A stretch of 64,000 bases of DNA from Devosia sp. (GTDB taxonomy: Bacteria > Pseudomonadota > Alphaproteobacteria > Rhizobiales > Devosiaceae): contig NZ_JAGIAW010000003.1 of NCBI RefSeq assembly GCF_017744655.1, positions 186,001 through 250,000 of the forward strand. Reading direction: 5' to 3'. Positions 40,143 through 47,262 of this stretch are shown piece by piece (position 1 is the first letter of the stretch; each line of letters begins with the position of its first letter). The notes below the pieces were generated by a model. It was not told the DNA's origin and did no database searches. It saw only the letters and a list, made by a program, of their open reading frames with translations. A program made the position numbers and the translations under genes.

Positions 40143-40460
40143 TCAGGAGAGGCGTGGAGGCCGCAGAAGCTTATCGTGCAGGGTGAGCTGGATATCGGCC
40201 TTCCGAGCAACAGGATCGGCTATCCACAGCGTGGTTGCGCCGAAATCTACGGCGTCCTCGAAGAAGGCAAGCGCCTGGCTTGCCTGGCAGCAAGTGACGC
40301 AATGGTCGAGATCGATCGCGGCATGGGTGTTGTCGGTTGCGAGATGGTGTTCTTCAACGCAAGGTGCGGCCAAGGGCGTCGACGCCATGGCCTGGTGCGA
40401 AGCCAAGGCGAAGGCGAGCAATGCCAGCAGCGTTAGCAGCAGTCGCTGACCAAGCTTCAC
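40143..40460 (-). CDS. Small secreted His/Cys-rich protein
   Basis: This is a 105-residue protein with a signal peptide (MKLGQRLLLTLLALLAFALASHQAMA). The mature part contains CVEEHHLATDNTHAAIDLDHCVTCCQ, a concentration of His and Cys suited to soft-metal binding, then a less distinctive C-terminus. Its place between an L,D-transpeptidase and a PCuAC gene, in a region with CueR-type promoters, suggests a copper-related role (inference). I do not recognise a named family with confidence. Confidence 0.6.
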   Translation of the reverse strand: MKLGQRLLLTLLALLAFALASHQAMASTPLAAPCVEEHHLATDNTHAAIDLDHCVTCCQASQALAFFEDAVDFGATTLWIADPVARKADIQLTLHDKLLRPPRLS

Positions 40461-40602
40461 CGCGAACCGTCTCCCCTCACGCTTATGCCAAATCGACTAG
40501 TAAGATGTACCAGAAATCCGGCAACAATTGGAGACGCTGCAGTTGGCGGGTTATGATTTCGTAACGCGTCGCAATAGGTGGTCTACGACAGACTCGGCGC
40601 CT

Positions 40603-40767
40603 TCACTCACCCCGTTTTGAGTTCGCCAACGAAAAAAACGGGGTGGCGTCGGCATCGACCGAGTGCTCAGGTGGCACGATCAGAAGGGCAAGCGCCCCGG
40701 CACCGACGACAGCGACCAACAGCCATAGAAAGCTGCGAACAAATCGCAGGAAATCACTGGCCGTGAT
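40603..40767 (-). pseudogene. N-terminal remnant of a SCO1/SenC copper protein
   Basis: A 54-codon frame reads ITASDFLRFVRSFLWLLV.., a single transmembrane anchor, then LIVPPEHSVDADATPFFSLANSKRGE and a stop. It resembles the first ~50 residues of SCO1/SenC proteins that follow PCuAC genes. The first codon, overlapping the pcuAC end, is ATC where an ATG would give MTASDFLRF, and no other start lies in frame. The CxxxC copper domain is absent. It appears to be a decayed, truncated sco gene with a lost start codon. The 3' part contains an inverted repeat (ACCCCGTTTT / AAAACGGGGT). Confidence 0.6.
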
Positions 40768-41245
40768 CCCCGTGGCCGGGGGCCAGCTCGGTGCTGCGCT
40801 CTTCGACCTTGAACGTCACCTCGACGCGGCCAGCCTTCTCAAAGATCAATGTGGCTGGGAGTTCGTCGCCAACCGCGTATCGACGATCCGGCTGGACGAA
40901 CATTGCATGCGTGCCGTTGTCTCCGAGCCAGACAATCTGGCCAGCAGGGAGTGGCAAGCCTTCGCTCAGCGGGGTCATGCGCGCGATGCCATCGGTGACC
41001 ACAGACTGGTGCAGATCCACCTTCTCGGCGGCGGGGCTTTCGATGGCGATCAGTCTGTCGTCTTCGGCACCGTTGTTCTGAAGGGTGACATATCCACCCA
41101 ATACACGGGCGCCCGGAGGCGCCTCCTGGATCATGGGATGGTCTATGAAAATCTCGCCGCCTTTGAACCCATGCGCCGAAGAAAGCTGCACACTACCAAA
41201 GGTCGCTAGTGAGGCCAGAAACAGGGTGGCGATGATCTTCTGCAT
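40754..41245 (-). CDS. PCuAC-family periplasmic copper chaperone
   Basis: This 163-residue protein delivers Cu(I) to the CuA site of cytochrome oxidase in the family. It has a signal peptide (MQKIIATLFLASLATFGSVQLSSA), DHPMI, VDLHQSVVTDGIARMTPL and GTHAMFVQP, i.e. the His/Met ligand pattern of PCuAC, and a His-containing tail (PGHGDHGQ). ATG 41245 is chosen at the signal peptide. A MerR/CueR-type promoter is 30-60 bases upstream. The SCO1 remnant overlaps its 3' end, as an intact sco gene commonly would. Confidence 0.88.
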   Translation of the reverse strand: MQKIIATLFLASLATFGSVQLSSAHGFKGGEIFIDHPMIQEAPPGARVLGGYVTLQNNGAEDDRLIAIESPAAEKVDLHQSVVTDGIARMTPLSEGLPLPAGQIVWLGDNGTHAMFVQPDRRYAVGDELPATLIFEKAGRVEVTFKVEERSTELAPGHGDHGQ

Positions 41246-41277
41246 GGTTCCAGATGGTTTGGGTTGGAGAGATACGT

Positions 41278-41308
41278 GCTGTACCTCCTCTAGCCACTGG
41301 AGGAGCAA
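41278..41308 (-). promoter_or_regulatory. CueR/MerR-type promoter of the PCuAC gene
   Basis: On the minus strand the -35 TTGCTC (41308-41303) and -10 TACAGC (41283-41278) are separated by 19 bases. The spacer carries the dyad CCTCCAG-TGG-CTAGAGG. The overlong 19-bp spacer with a central dyad is the signature of MerR-family activators; the CCTCTAG half-site fits CueR-type copper sensors of alphaproteobacteria. Confidence 0.7.
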
Positions 41309-41396
41309 GCGTGCTGGTGATCACGAGGTCGCGAGACGTCTGGCTGCGACCAGAAGCGGCATAGCCTTCTGGGTAGGTCACGTATGAGATGAAGAC

Positions 41397-41846
41397 ATGA
41401 AGCTCACGATGATTGCCCTTCTAACATGCCTCGCCGTCATTCCAAGCGCCGCCAACGAGGTAGCGCCGGCGCAAGTCGCTGACGGCATATCGGTGGAATC
41501 CGCCTGGGTTCGCCCGGTCGAGGGTAACAACATGTCCGAGGTTTTCCTCGTCGTGAACAACGCGACCGAAAACCCTGTGACAGTGTCTGGCGTGCGAGTT
41601 GAAGGCCAGGAACCTGGAACGATGATTTCGGCCGCAGGCACCGCCCTGGAATCAATTAGAATTCCTGTGCATGCGGAACTCTATATGACCGAACAGGGTG
41701 TCCGTGTGCTCGTCCAGGGGCGGTTTGAAGTGGGTTCCGCCCTGAAGCTTCAGCTCAATCTGTCAGGGGTAGCAAGCACGCCGTTCGAGGCCCTGGTCGC
41801 GGGTGCAGGAGAAGCGCCCCCAGACCACCACGACTACGTCCACTGA
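41397..41846 (+). CDS. Second, divergent PCuAC-like periplasmic protein
   Basis: This 149-residue protein has a signal peptide (MKLTMIALLTCLAVIPSAA) and a mature region patterned like PCuAC: ISVESAWVRPVEGNNMSEVFLVVNN, then VRVEGQEPG and IPVHAELYMTEQGVRVLVQG. It ends in the His-rich tail PPDHHDYVH. The classical HxM pairs are only partly kept, so metal affinity may differ. It is transcribed divergently from the first PCuAC gene across a 150-base intergenic region that contains the CueR-type promoter. Assignment is by pattern and context. Confidence 0.65.
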   Translation: MKLTMIALLTCLAVIPSAANEVAPAQVADGISVESAWVRPVEGNNMSEVFLVVNNATENPVTVSGVRVEGQEPGTMISAAGTALESIRIPVHAELYMTEQGVRVLVQGRFEVGSALKLQLNLSGVASTPFEALVAGAGEAPPDHHDYVH

Positions 41847-41864
41847 CCCATAAAACGGCGCAGG

Positions 41865-42644
41865 CTAGAGGCCCGCCATTATCGGTGATGGCCCCGGTGG
41901 GCACGGCCCCAAGGGATCGAGCGGCGCACCTCCGGGCATGGTCCTGTTGAAGACGTATCGCTTCTCGCAAACATCCCATGAAGGCGGCCGACGCGTGCTT
42001 TCGAAGAGGTCGCTTCCGACTTTTAGATCACGCCAGAATGGCACATGCGGGCTCGCCGCGTTGACCGCGAAATTGGCTTCAGTCATGCGAAACGGCAGAA
42101 GCTGTATCTGGAAGGAGCCATTGCCCCGGAAAGTCTCACGCGCCAGCGCGTAGATTTCCTTTATTCCCTCATCCGTCATCGCGTAGCACCCGACAGACAG
42201 GCAATCGCCATGAACCATCAGGTAGCTGCCCGTGCGGTTCCAGGCCTGATCGAACTTGTTCGGAAAGCCCACATTGAACGAGAGGTAATAATTGGACTTC
42301 GGGTTCATCATCGCCGGCGTGACATCGTAGAACCCTTCCGGTGACTGGTAGTCGCCCTCCTGGATCTTCGGCCCCAAGGCGCCCGACCATTTGCAGATGG
42401 GGTAGCTCTTGAGCAGGGCGTAGTCGCCCGTGGAGGTCCTCTTCCAGACTTCAAGCTCGGAACTCTGCTTGAAGACCCGGATCACCATTGGTTCGGTTGG
42501 CGACGAACCAATTGCGGCCAGACGCTCGACCAAGGCCTTCGGCAAAGGAACATTGTGACGGTTATCGCCGACAAACTGGCTGCAAGCTGCCAAAGCTGAA
42601 GCAAGCAGCAGCAAGAGCGCTGTTCGAAGCAGAGTGGGTATCAT
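41865..42644 (-). CDS. L,D-transpeptidase family lipoprotein (YafK-like)
   Basis: This 259-residue protein has a lipoprotein signal (MIPTLLRTALLLLLASALAAC, C21) and a YkuD-type domain (about 53-200). H145 and C153 (YLMVHGDCLSVGCYAMTDEGIKEIY) form the active site. The pattern, with KSYPICKWSGALGPKIQEGD, is that of the YafK/DpaA group, of which E. coli DpaA detaches Braun lipoprotein from murein. ATG 42644 has TTGGAAG upstream. It lies 120 bases downstream of dsbA on the same strand and may be co-transcribed. Confidence 0.88.
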   Translation of the reverse strand: MIPTLLRTALLLLLASALAACSQFVGDNRHNVPLPKALVERLAAIGSSPTEPMVIRVFKQSSELEVWKRTSTGDYALLKSYPICKWSGALGPKIQEGDYQSPEGFYDVTPAMMNPKSNYYLSFNVGFPNKFDQAWNRTGSYLMVHGDCLSVGCYAMTDEGIKEIYALARETFRGNGSFQIQLLPFRMTEANFAVNAASPHVPFWRDLKVGSDLFESTRRPPSWDVCEKRYVFNRTMPGGAPLDPLGPCPPGPSPIMAGL

Positions 42645-42764
42645 TCGGACTTCCAATTAAGCGCCGCAACGCTAACCAGGGGCGGGTTACCGTCTCGTCA
42701 CTTCCCAGCGAATCCGCGTTCGCTTCTCCTGATCGTGATCGAACACGTCCGCTAGACGAGCCCG

Positions 42765-43409
42765 TCAGTTGCTCTTTGAAACCGCTTCTGCCACCAGATC
42801 CGCGAGTTGCTGAGGCCCAAAATCGATCAGCTCTTGGCCGTTCACATAGAAGGTAGGCGTCTGCGAGATCCCCAGCGCCTCCAGGTCGCTTTTCTCCTGT
42901 TCGAGCCTGGCTGAAATGTCTCCGCCGGCCGCGTCCATGCGGCCCTTCTCACTGTCCAGTCCTGCCGATCCGGCGGCCTGCCAAGCCCTGTCTAGGTCAG
43001 GAGCTCCATGCGCCGCCCAGGTGGGTTGCGTCATGAGCAAAGTCTCGAGCACGGGGATAAAAAGGTTCTGCTTCCGAGCAGCTTCCAATATGCGCACTGC
43101 TTCATCCGACCCTTCGTGGAGAGGGGCGTAGCGGAGAACCAGCCTGACCTTCCCGGGATATCGATCCATGATCTGCTTCACGATCGGATAAAATGCCCTG
43201 CAGGCTTCGCAACTGGGGTCAAACCACTCGACGATCGTGACCGGTGCATTCTGCTCGCCGATGACGATTGAATCGAAACGCACCAAGTTGCTGTTTTCAA
43301 TAGTGGCGACCGGCTGGGGCGAGTTCAGGCGCGGGTAGAGGAAGGCGGCAAGCGCAAAAGCGCCTAACGCAACTATGGCTGCGGCAATCAGCAGAAGGCG
43401 TCGGTTCAA
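42765..43409 (-). CDS. DsbA-family thiol oxidoreductase
   Basis: This 214-residue membrane-anchored thioredoxin-fold protein has an N-terminal TM helix (about 5-26), then VTIVEWFDPSCEACRAFYPIVKQIM with active-site C67-E-A-C70, and the cis-proline loop QTPTFYVNG. It resembles the DsbA/BdbD group (Thioredoxin_4). Translation likely begins at TTG 43409, which overlaps the dsbB stop (TTGA) and has GGAG upstream; no ATG is placed suitably. Its partner DsbB is directly upstream. Confidence 0.88.
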   Translation of the reverse strand: MNRRLLLIAAAIVALGAFALAAFLYPRLNSPQPVATIENSNLVRFDSIVIGEQNAPVTIVEWFDPSCEACRAFYPIVKQIMDRYPGKVRLVLRYAPLHEGSDEAVRILEAARKQNLFIPVLETLLMTQPTWAAHGAPDLDRAWQAAGSAGLDSEKGRMDAAGGDISARLEQEKSDLEALGISQTPTFYVNGQELIDFGPQQLADLVAEAVSKSN

Positions 43410-43834
43410 GGTCGAGGTCTCCGGAGAGCAAGGGCCAGAAGGATGGTGATGGAAAGGAAAGTGGCGAGGGCGAGCACGGGCAGCGGCAGATAGCCAAACA
43501 CCGTCATGGCCGCGTCCGAGCATGACGGACCAGTCGCAGCGCAAGGTTGGATCGTCTCAGGTACCAAGCCGTAAAAAAGCGTCGTGTGATAGGACGACAC
43601 CACGAGCCCGCCGAGTGCCAGAGGCAGCGAGTAGAGCGGCGCCCTGCCGTCGTCGAGGTAAATCCCAACGCCCAATGTCACGACCAGCGGAAACATCGCA
43701 ATCCGTTGATACCAACAGAGAACGCAGGGCGTCTGCCCCATGACCTCGCCGATAAAGATGGCAGACAATGTCGCAATGAGCGCCAGTCCCCAAGCGATGA
43801 ATAGCAGATTGCTCGAAGTGGCCCTGTTGGTCAT
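43406..43834 (-). CDS. dsbB: DsbB/BdbC-family disulfide bond formation protein
   Basis: This 142-residue quinone-linked membrane oxidase reoxidises the neighbouring DsbA. Four TM helices hold two periplasmic cysteine pairs: C37-V-L-C40 (TPCVLCWYQRIAMFPL) and C98/C105 (IQPCAATGPSC). The short length matches the BdbC subgroup. It is the first gene of a dsbB-dsbA operon with a CueR-type promoter 23-53 bases upstream. Disulfide formation linked to copper stress is a plausible function. Confidence 0.9.
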   Translation of the reverse strand: MTNRATSSNLLFIAWGLALIATLSAIFIGEVMGQTPCVLCWYQRIAMFPLVVTLGVGIYLDDGRAPLYSLPLALGGLVVSSYHTTLFYGLVPETIQPCAATGPSCSDAAMTVFGYLPLPVLALATFLSITILLALALRRPRP

Positions 43835-43856
43835 CTAGATCCCCAGTGATTTGGGG

Positions 43857-43887
43857 AATCTACGACCTCTAGCGACTAGAGGAGCAA
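43857..43887 (-). promoter_or_regulatory. CueR/MerR-type promoter of dsbB-dsbA
   Basis: On the minus strand -35 TTGCTC (43887-43882) and -10 TAGATT (43862-43857) are separated by exactly 19 bases. The spacer holds the perfect dyad CCTCTAG-CGA-CTAGAGG (43866-43882). It has the same -35, spacer length and half-sites as the promoter at 41278-41308. Confidence 0.75.
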
Positions 43888-44073
43888 GGGGTTTTCGGCA
43901 TCGTCAAGCCACTGAGGTTTGGGCAATCTACCGATTGTCGCAGTAAATCCGTTTGGACGCGGGAGACCGCGCCTTTGCCGATCGTCTTGCTCATTATGAC
44001 GGCTGGATGATCACCGGACAAACGTCGCAGTCGATGGCGGGTGGGAGAATAGGCGTGAGAGTGCCGCCTTGCC

Positions 44074-44120
44074 TTGACGCCCCCTCTTTTCCAATATACC
44101 GATATATTAGTATTTGAGGG
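44074..44120 (+). promoter_or_regulatory. Promoter/operator of the sugar ABC operon
   Basis: TTGACG (44074-44079) is followed by AATATACCGATATATTAGT and TTTGAGG (44093-44119). The latter block is repeated with one mismatch at 50113-50139 ahead of the ATPase gene. The shared element probably combines the -10 region with the operator of the GntR regulator encoded at 49268-50044 (inference). Confidence 0.65.
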
Positions 44121-44156
44121 ACCAAGTCCCGATACGAAAGGGAGGACCGATCGGTC

Positions 44157-45455
44157 ATGACGACACTTCGCACCTTGCGCGCCCTGGCCCTGGCCGGCGT
44201 TGTCTTTGCAATCGCCCAGGGCGGGGCGATGGCGCAAACCGTTGAACTCAATCTCTGGTCGGAGCTTTCGGCTCCTCCAGAATCCACCGTGCTCAATAAG
44301 GTGGTCGAGATGTTCAATGCGGCCAATCCCGATGTCGTGGTCAAACACACCGCGTTTGAAAATACAGCCTATGAAACCGCGCTGCGCACGGCCTTTGCCG
44401 GCGGCACGCCGCCCGACATTGCCGAGGTCAATGCCGGTTCCAATGCCTTTCAATATGCCCAGTCCGGGCAGTTGCTGGATTTGACCGACTTCGTCACGCC
44501 GATCGAGGCCAAGCTGCGTCCGGGTCTTGAGACCATGTACCGGTATGACGGCAAGTCCTATGGCGTGCTGTGGGGGCTCAAGGTCGGCAATATTCTCTAT
44601 TACAATCCGGTAATGCTCGAAGAGCAGGGCGTCGATCCGGCAAGTCTGGCCACCTGGGAGGGCTTCATGGATGCGAGCCAAACCTTCCTTGATGCCGGTA
44701 TTGCGCCCATTGCTTTCGGCGATCGCGATCAGTGGACCGGCAATCACTACTTCAACCACATCCTGCACGGCGTACTGAGCAAGGACGAATACGATCGTAT
44801 TGGCCTGCAGACGCTGGACCCCTCCGTGACCTCGGACATCAAGTGGAACGATGAGAAGCCGGTGCGTGCCTGGGAACTGTTCAAGGCCGTGGCCGATGCG
44901 GGCTATTTCACCTCCGGCTACCTCTCCGACGACAATGACACGGCGGCGGGCCTGTTCTTCTCGGGTCGCGCCCCGTTCTACTCGACCGGCAGCTGGGGTG
45001 TCGGGATGGCCAAGGGTGCCGGGGCCGAGAATGTGGCGCTGACGCTGTTTCCGCCGGTTGCCGATAGCCCGGAACCGACGGCCATCGTGACCAATTCACT
45101 GCTCTTCACTATTCCCGCCACCACCAAGGATGCCGATGCGGCCAAGCGGTTCCTCGAATTCCTCACCAGCGAGGAAGTGCAGAAGCTCTATGTCGAGGAG
45201 AATTTCGACCTCAGTCCCTACAATTACGACATGTCGTCCTGGAGCATGGACCCGATGCTGCGCCAGGTCAGCGATCTGCTCGAGAATGCGCAGAACGCCT
45301 CGCCGTTCCTCGACATGATCGAGGATGTGCAGTGCATGCAGGAAAATGTGAACGAGGCCAATGTCGCGGTGCTGACTGGCGACCTCAGCCCGCAGGAAGC
45401 AGGCGACATGCATCAGGAATGCGTTGACGACCTGCGTGCCTCGCGCAACTGGTAA
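44157..45455 (+). CDS. ABC transporter substrate-binding protein (carbohydrate, family 1)
   Basis: This 432-residue periplasmic binding protein has a signal peptide (MTTLRTLRALALAGVVFAIAQGGAMAQ). The mature chain has the features of sugar-binding family SBP_bac_1: VELNLWSELSAPPESTVLNKVVEMFNAANPDVVV, FAGGTPPDIAEVNAGS, SYGVLWGLKVGNILYYNPVMLEEQG, SGRAPFYSTGSWG. It delivers a sugar or oligosaccharide to the two permeases downstream. The GH43 xylosidase in the locus suggests xylo- or arabinoxylo-oligosaccharides as ligand (inference). Confidence 0.93.
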   Translation: MTTLRTLRALALAGVVFAIAQGGAMAQTVELNLWSELSAPPESTVLNKVVEMFNAANPDVVVKHTAFENTAYETALRTAFAGGTPPDIAEVNAGSNAFQYAQSGQLLDLTDFVTPIEAKLRPGLETMYRYDGKSYGVLWGLKVGNILYYNPVMLEEQGVDPASLATWEGFMDASQTFLDAGIAPIAFGDRDQWTGNHYFNHILHGVLSKDEYDRIGLQTLDPSVTSDIKWNDEKPVRAWELFKAVADAGYFTSGYLSDDNDTAAGLFFSGRAPFYSTGSWGVGMAKGAGAENVALTLFPPVADSPEPTAIVTNSLLFTIPATTKDADAAKRFLEFLTSEEVQKLYVEENFDLSPYNYDMSSWSMDPMLRQVSDLLENAQNASPFLDMIEDVQCMQENVNEANVAVLTGDLSPQEAGDMHQECVDDLRASRNW

Positions 45456-45465
45456 TGCCGATCCG

Positions 45466-45492
45466 GGAAGGAGCGGCTTGTCCGCTCCTTCC
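45466..45492 (+). terminator. Intercistronic hairpin after the binding-protein gene
   Basis: GGAAGGAGCGG-CTTGT-CCGCTCCTTCC is a perfect 11-bp stem between the binding-protein and permease genes. Such structures usually stabilise the binding-protein mRNA and lower permease expression, as in malE-malF. Confidence 0.7.
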
Positions 45493-45524
45493 ACTCTTTC
45501 CGTCTATCGCCGAGGAGAAGTGCC

Positions 45525-46412
45525 GTGCGCCGTTCGGGCCGGACCAAGTTCCACATCTGGCTGCTGCTACCGGCCTTTGCCTTTTACACCGTGTTCTGGA
45601 TCGTCCCGGCGGTCGTGGCCTTCCTGTCCAGTTTTACGCAGTGGAATGGGGTCAGCCTCGCCTCCATCCGCTGGGTGGGACTGGCCAATTATGTCGAGCT
45701 TTTCGATGATCGCTGGTTCTGGAACGCGCTGCGCAACAATCTGCTGTTCGTCGCCGTGGTGCTTTGCGCGATCATCGTGCTGGGTATGACCTATGCGCTG
45801 ATCCTCAATGCCAGGCCGCGCGGACATTCGGTCTTTTCGACCATCTTCTTCATTCCCATCGTGCTCTCGAGCGTGGTCATCGGCCTGCTTTTCACGCAAA
45901 TGCTGAGCCCCACCGTAGGCCTTGTCGGTCCGGCCCTGTCGGCTCTGGGCGTCCCGGGTGTCTCCGAGCATCAATGGTTGGGCAGCCGCGATACGGCGCT
46001 GCCGATGATCATGTTGGTCTATGTCTGGCAGCAATTGGGCTTTGCCATCCTGCTACTGCTGGCGGGGCTTCAGACCATTCCCAACGACTATATCGAAGCG
46101 GCGCGCGTCGATGGCGCCAGCGCCTGGAACATCACGTGCCACATCACCCTGCCGCTGATGCGGCCGGTATTGACCGTGGTCATCGTGCTCGTCACCACCA
46201 ATGCCTTCCTGCTCTTCGATCTCGTCGTTGTCATGACCAATGGCGGCCCCTTCCACGCATCGGAAGTTCTGAGCGTCTTCATGTACTCCGAGGCCTTCCT
46301 CAAGGGTAATCCAGGCTATGGCACCGCCATTGCCATGATGCTTTTCGTCATCGTTCTCTGCGTCAGCGTCATTCAGTTGGCACTGTCCGGCCGCGGCCAA
46401 AAGGCGGCATAG
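45525..46412 (+). CDS. ABC transporter permease (MalF/UgpA-like)
   Basis: This 295-residue inner-membrane permease has six TM helices. The ATPase-contact EAA loop is DYIEAARVDGASAWNITCHITLPLMRPVL. It starts at GTG 45525 behind GAGGAG. It is the first of a permease pair and ends 3 bases before the second gene. Confidence 0.93.
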   Translation: MRRSGRTKFHIWLLLPAFAFYTVFWIVPAVVAFLSSFTQWNGVSLASIRWVGLANYVELFDDRWFWNALRNNLLFVAVVLCAIIVLGMTYALILNARPRGHSVFSTIFFIPIVLSSVVIGLLFTQMLSPTVGLVGPALSALGVPGVSEHQWLGSRDTALPMIMLVYVWQQLGFAILLLLAGLQTIPNDYIEAARVDGASAWNITCHITLPLMRPVLTVVIVLVTTNAFLLFDLVVVMTNGGPFHASEVLSVFMYSEAFLKGNPGYGTAIAMMLFVIVLCVSVIQLALSGRGQKAA

Positions 46413-46415
46413 CCC

Positions 46416-47246
46416 ATGTTCAAATCGCTTCCATTCGCCGTTCGGATCGCTGCCTATTTTCTGCTGCTGGCCCTTGCCGTCTCGATCGTGCTGCCCTTCC
46501 TGTGGATGATCGCCACGGCGCTCAAGACCACTGCGGAAATCAGCCAATCACCATTCTCGCTGCCGACGGCGCCCAATTTCGGGGTGTTCGTCGATGCCTG
46601 GCAGCAGGGCAATTTTACGCAGCTATACCTCAACTCGCTGGGTATTACGGCCCTTTCCGTGACCGGCCTCATCGCGTTTTGCAGTGCGGCCGGCTATGCG
46701 CTGGCGCATTTCCAGTTCCGGGGCCGCGAGGCCCTGTTTCTCTATTTCCTTGCGGGCATGATGATCCCGCCGCAGGTGATCCTGGTCCCGAGCTTCAAGA
46801 TCATGGCGACGCTGGGATTGGTGAACACCTATTGGGCTGTGATCCTCACCTATTTCGCTTGGGTGCCCTTCGCCATCTTCTTCTTCCGGGCGTATTTCGC
46901 CGGCATCCCGCGCGAACTCGCCGAGGCGGCGCGGGTGGAAGGGGTGTCCGAATGGAACATCTTCACCCGCATCATGCTGCCCCTGGCCAAGCCGGCCATG
47001 GCCACGGTGGGCATCGTCTATTTCATCTGGATCTTCAACGATTTCATGTGGCCGCTGATCTATCTCAACGATCAGTCGTTGCGAACTGTCACCCTCGGGA
47101 TGATGGCCTTCCAGGGCAGCCACGCCGCTCTCATGAATCTCAAGGTCGCCGCCCTGCTGCTCGCAACGGCACCGCCGCTCATCGTCTTCCTGCTCTTCCG
47201 CCGCCAGATTCAGAACGGTCTGATCGAAGGCGCGCTCAAAGCATAA
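46416..47246 (+). CDS. ABC transporter permease (MalG/UgpE-like)
   Basis: This 276-residue partner permease has six TM helices and the EAA loop ELAEAARVEGVSEWNIFTRIMLPLAKPAM. Together the permeases form the channel of a carbohydrate uptake-1 (CUT1) importer; the matching ATPase is encoded at 50151. It is followed after 16 bases by the LamG-like protein gene, so that protein is in the same operon. Confidence 0.93.
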   Translation: MFKSLPFAVRIAAYFLLLALAVSIVLPFLWMIATALKTTAEISQSPFSLPTAPNFGVFVDAWQQGNFTQLYLNSLGITALSVTGLIAFCSAAGYALAHFQFRGREALFLYFLAGMMIPPQVILVPSFKIMATLGLVNTYWAVILTYFAWVPFAIFFFRAYFAGIPRELAEAARVEGVSEWNIFTRIMLPLAKPAMATVGIVYFIWIFNDFMWPLIYLNDQSLRTVTLGMMAFQGSHAALMNLKVAALLLATAPPLIVFLLFRRQIQNGLIEGALKA

Positions 47247-47262
47247 TTCTCAAGGAATATCC

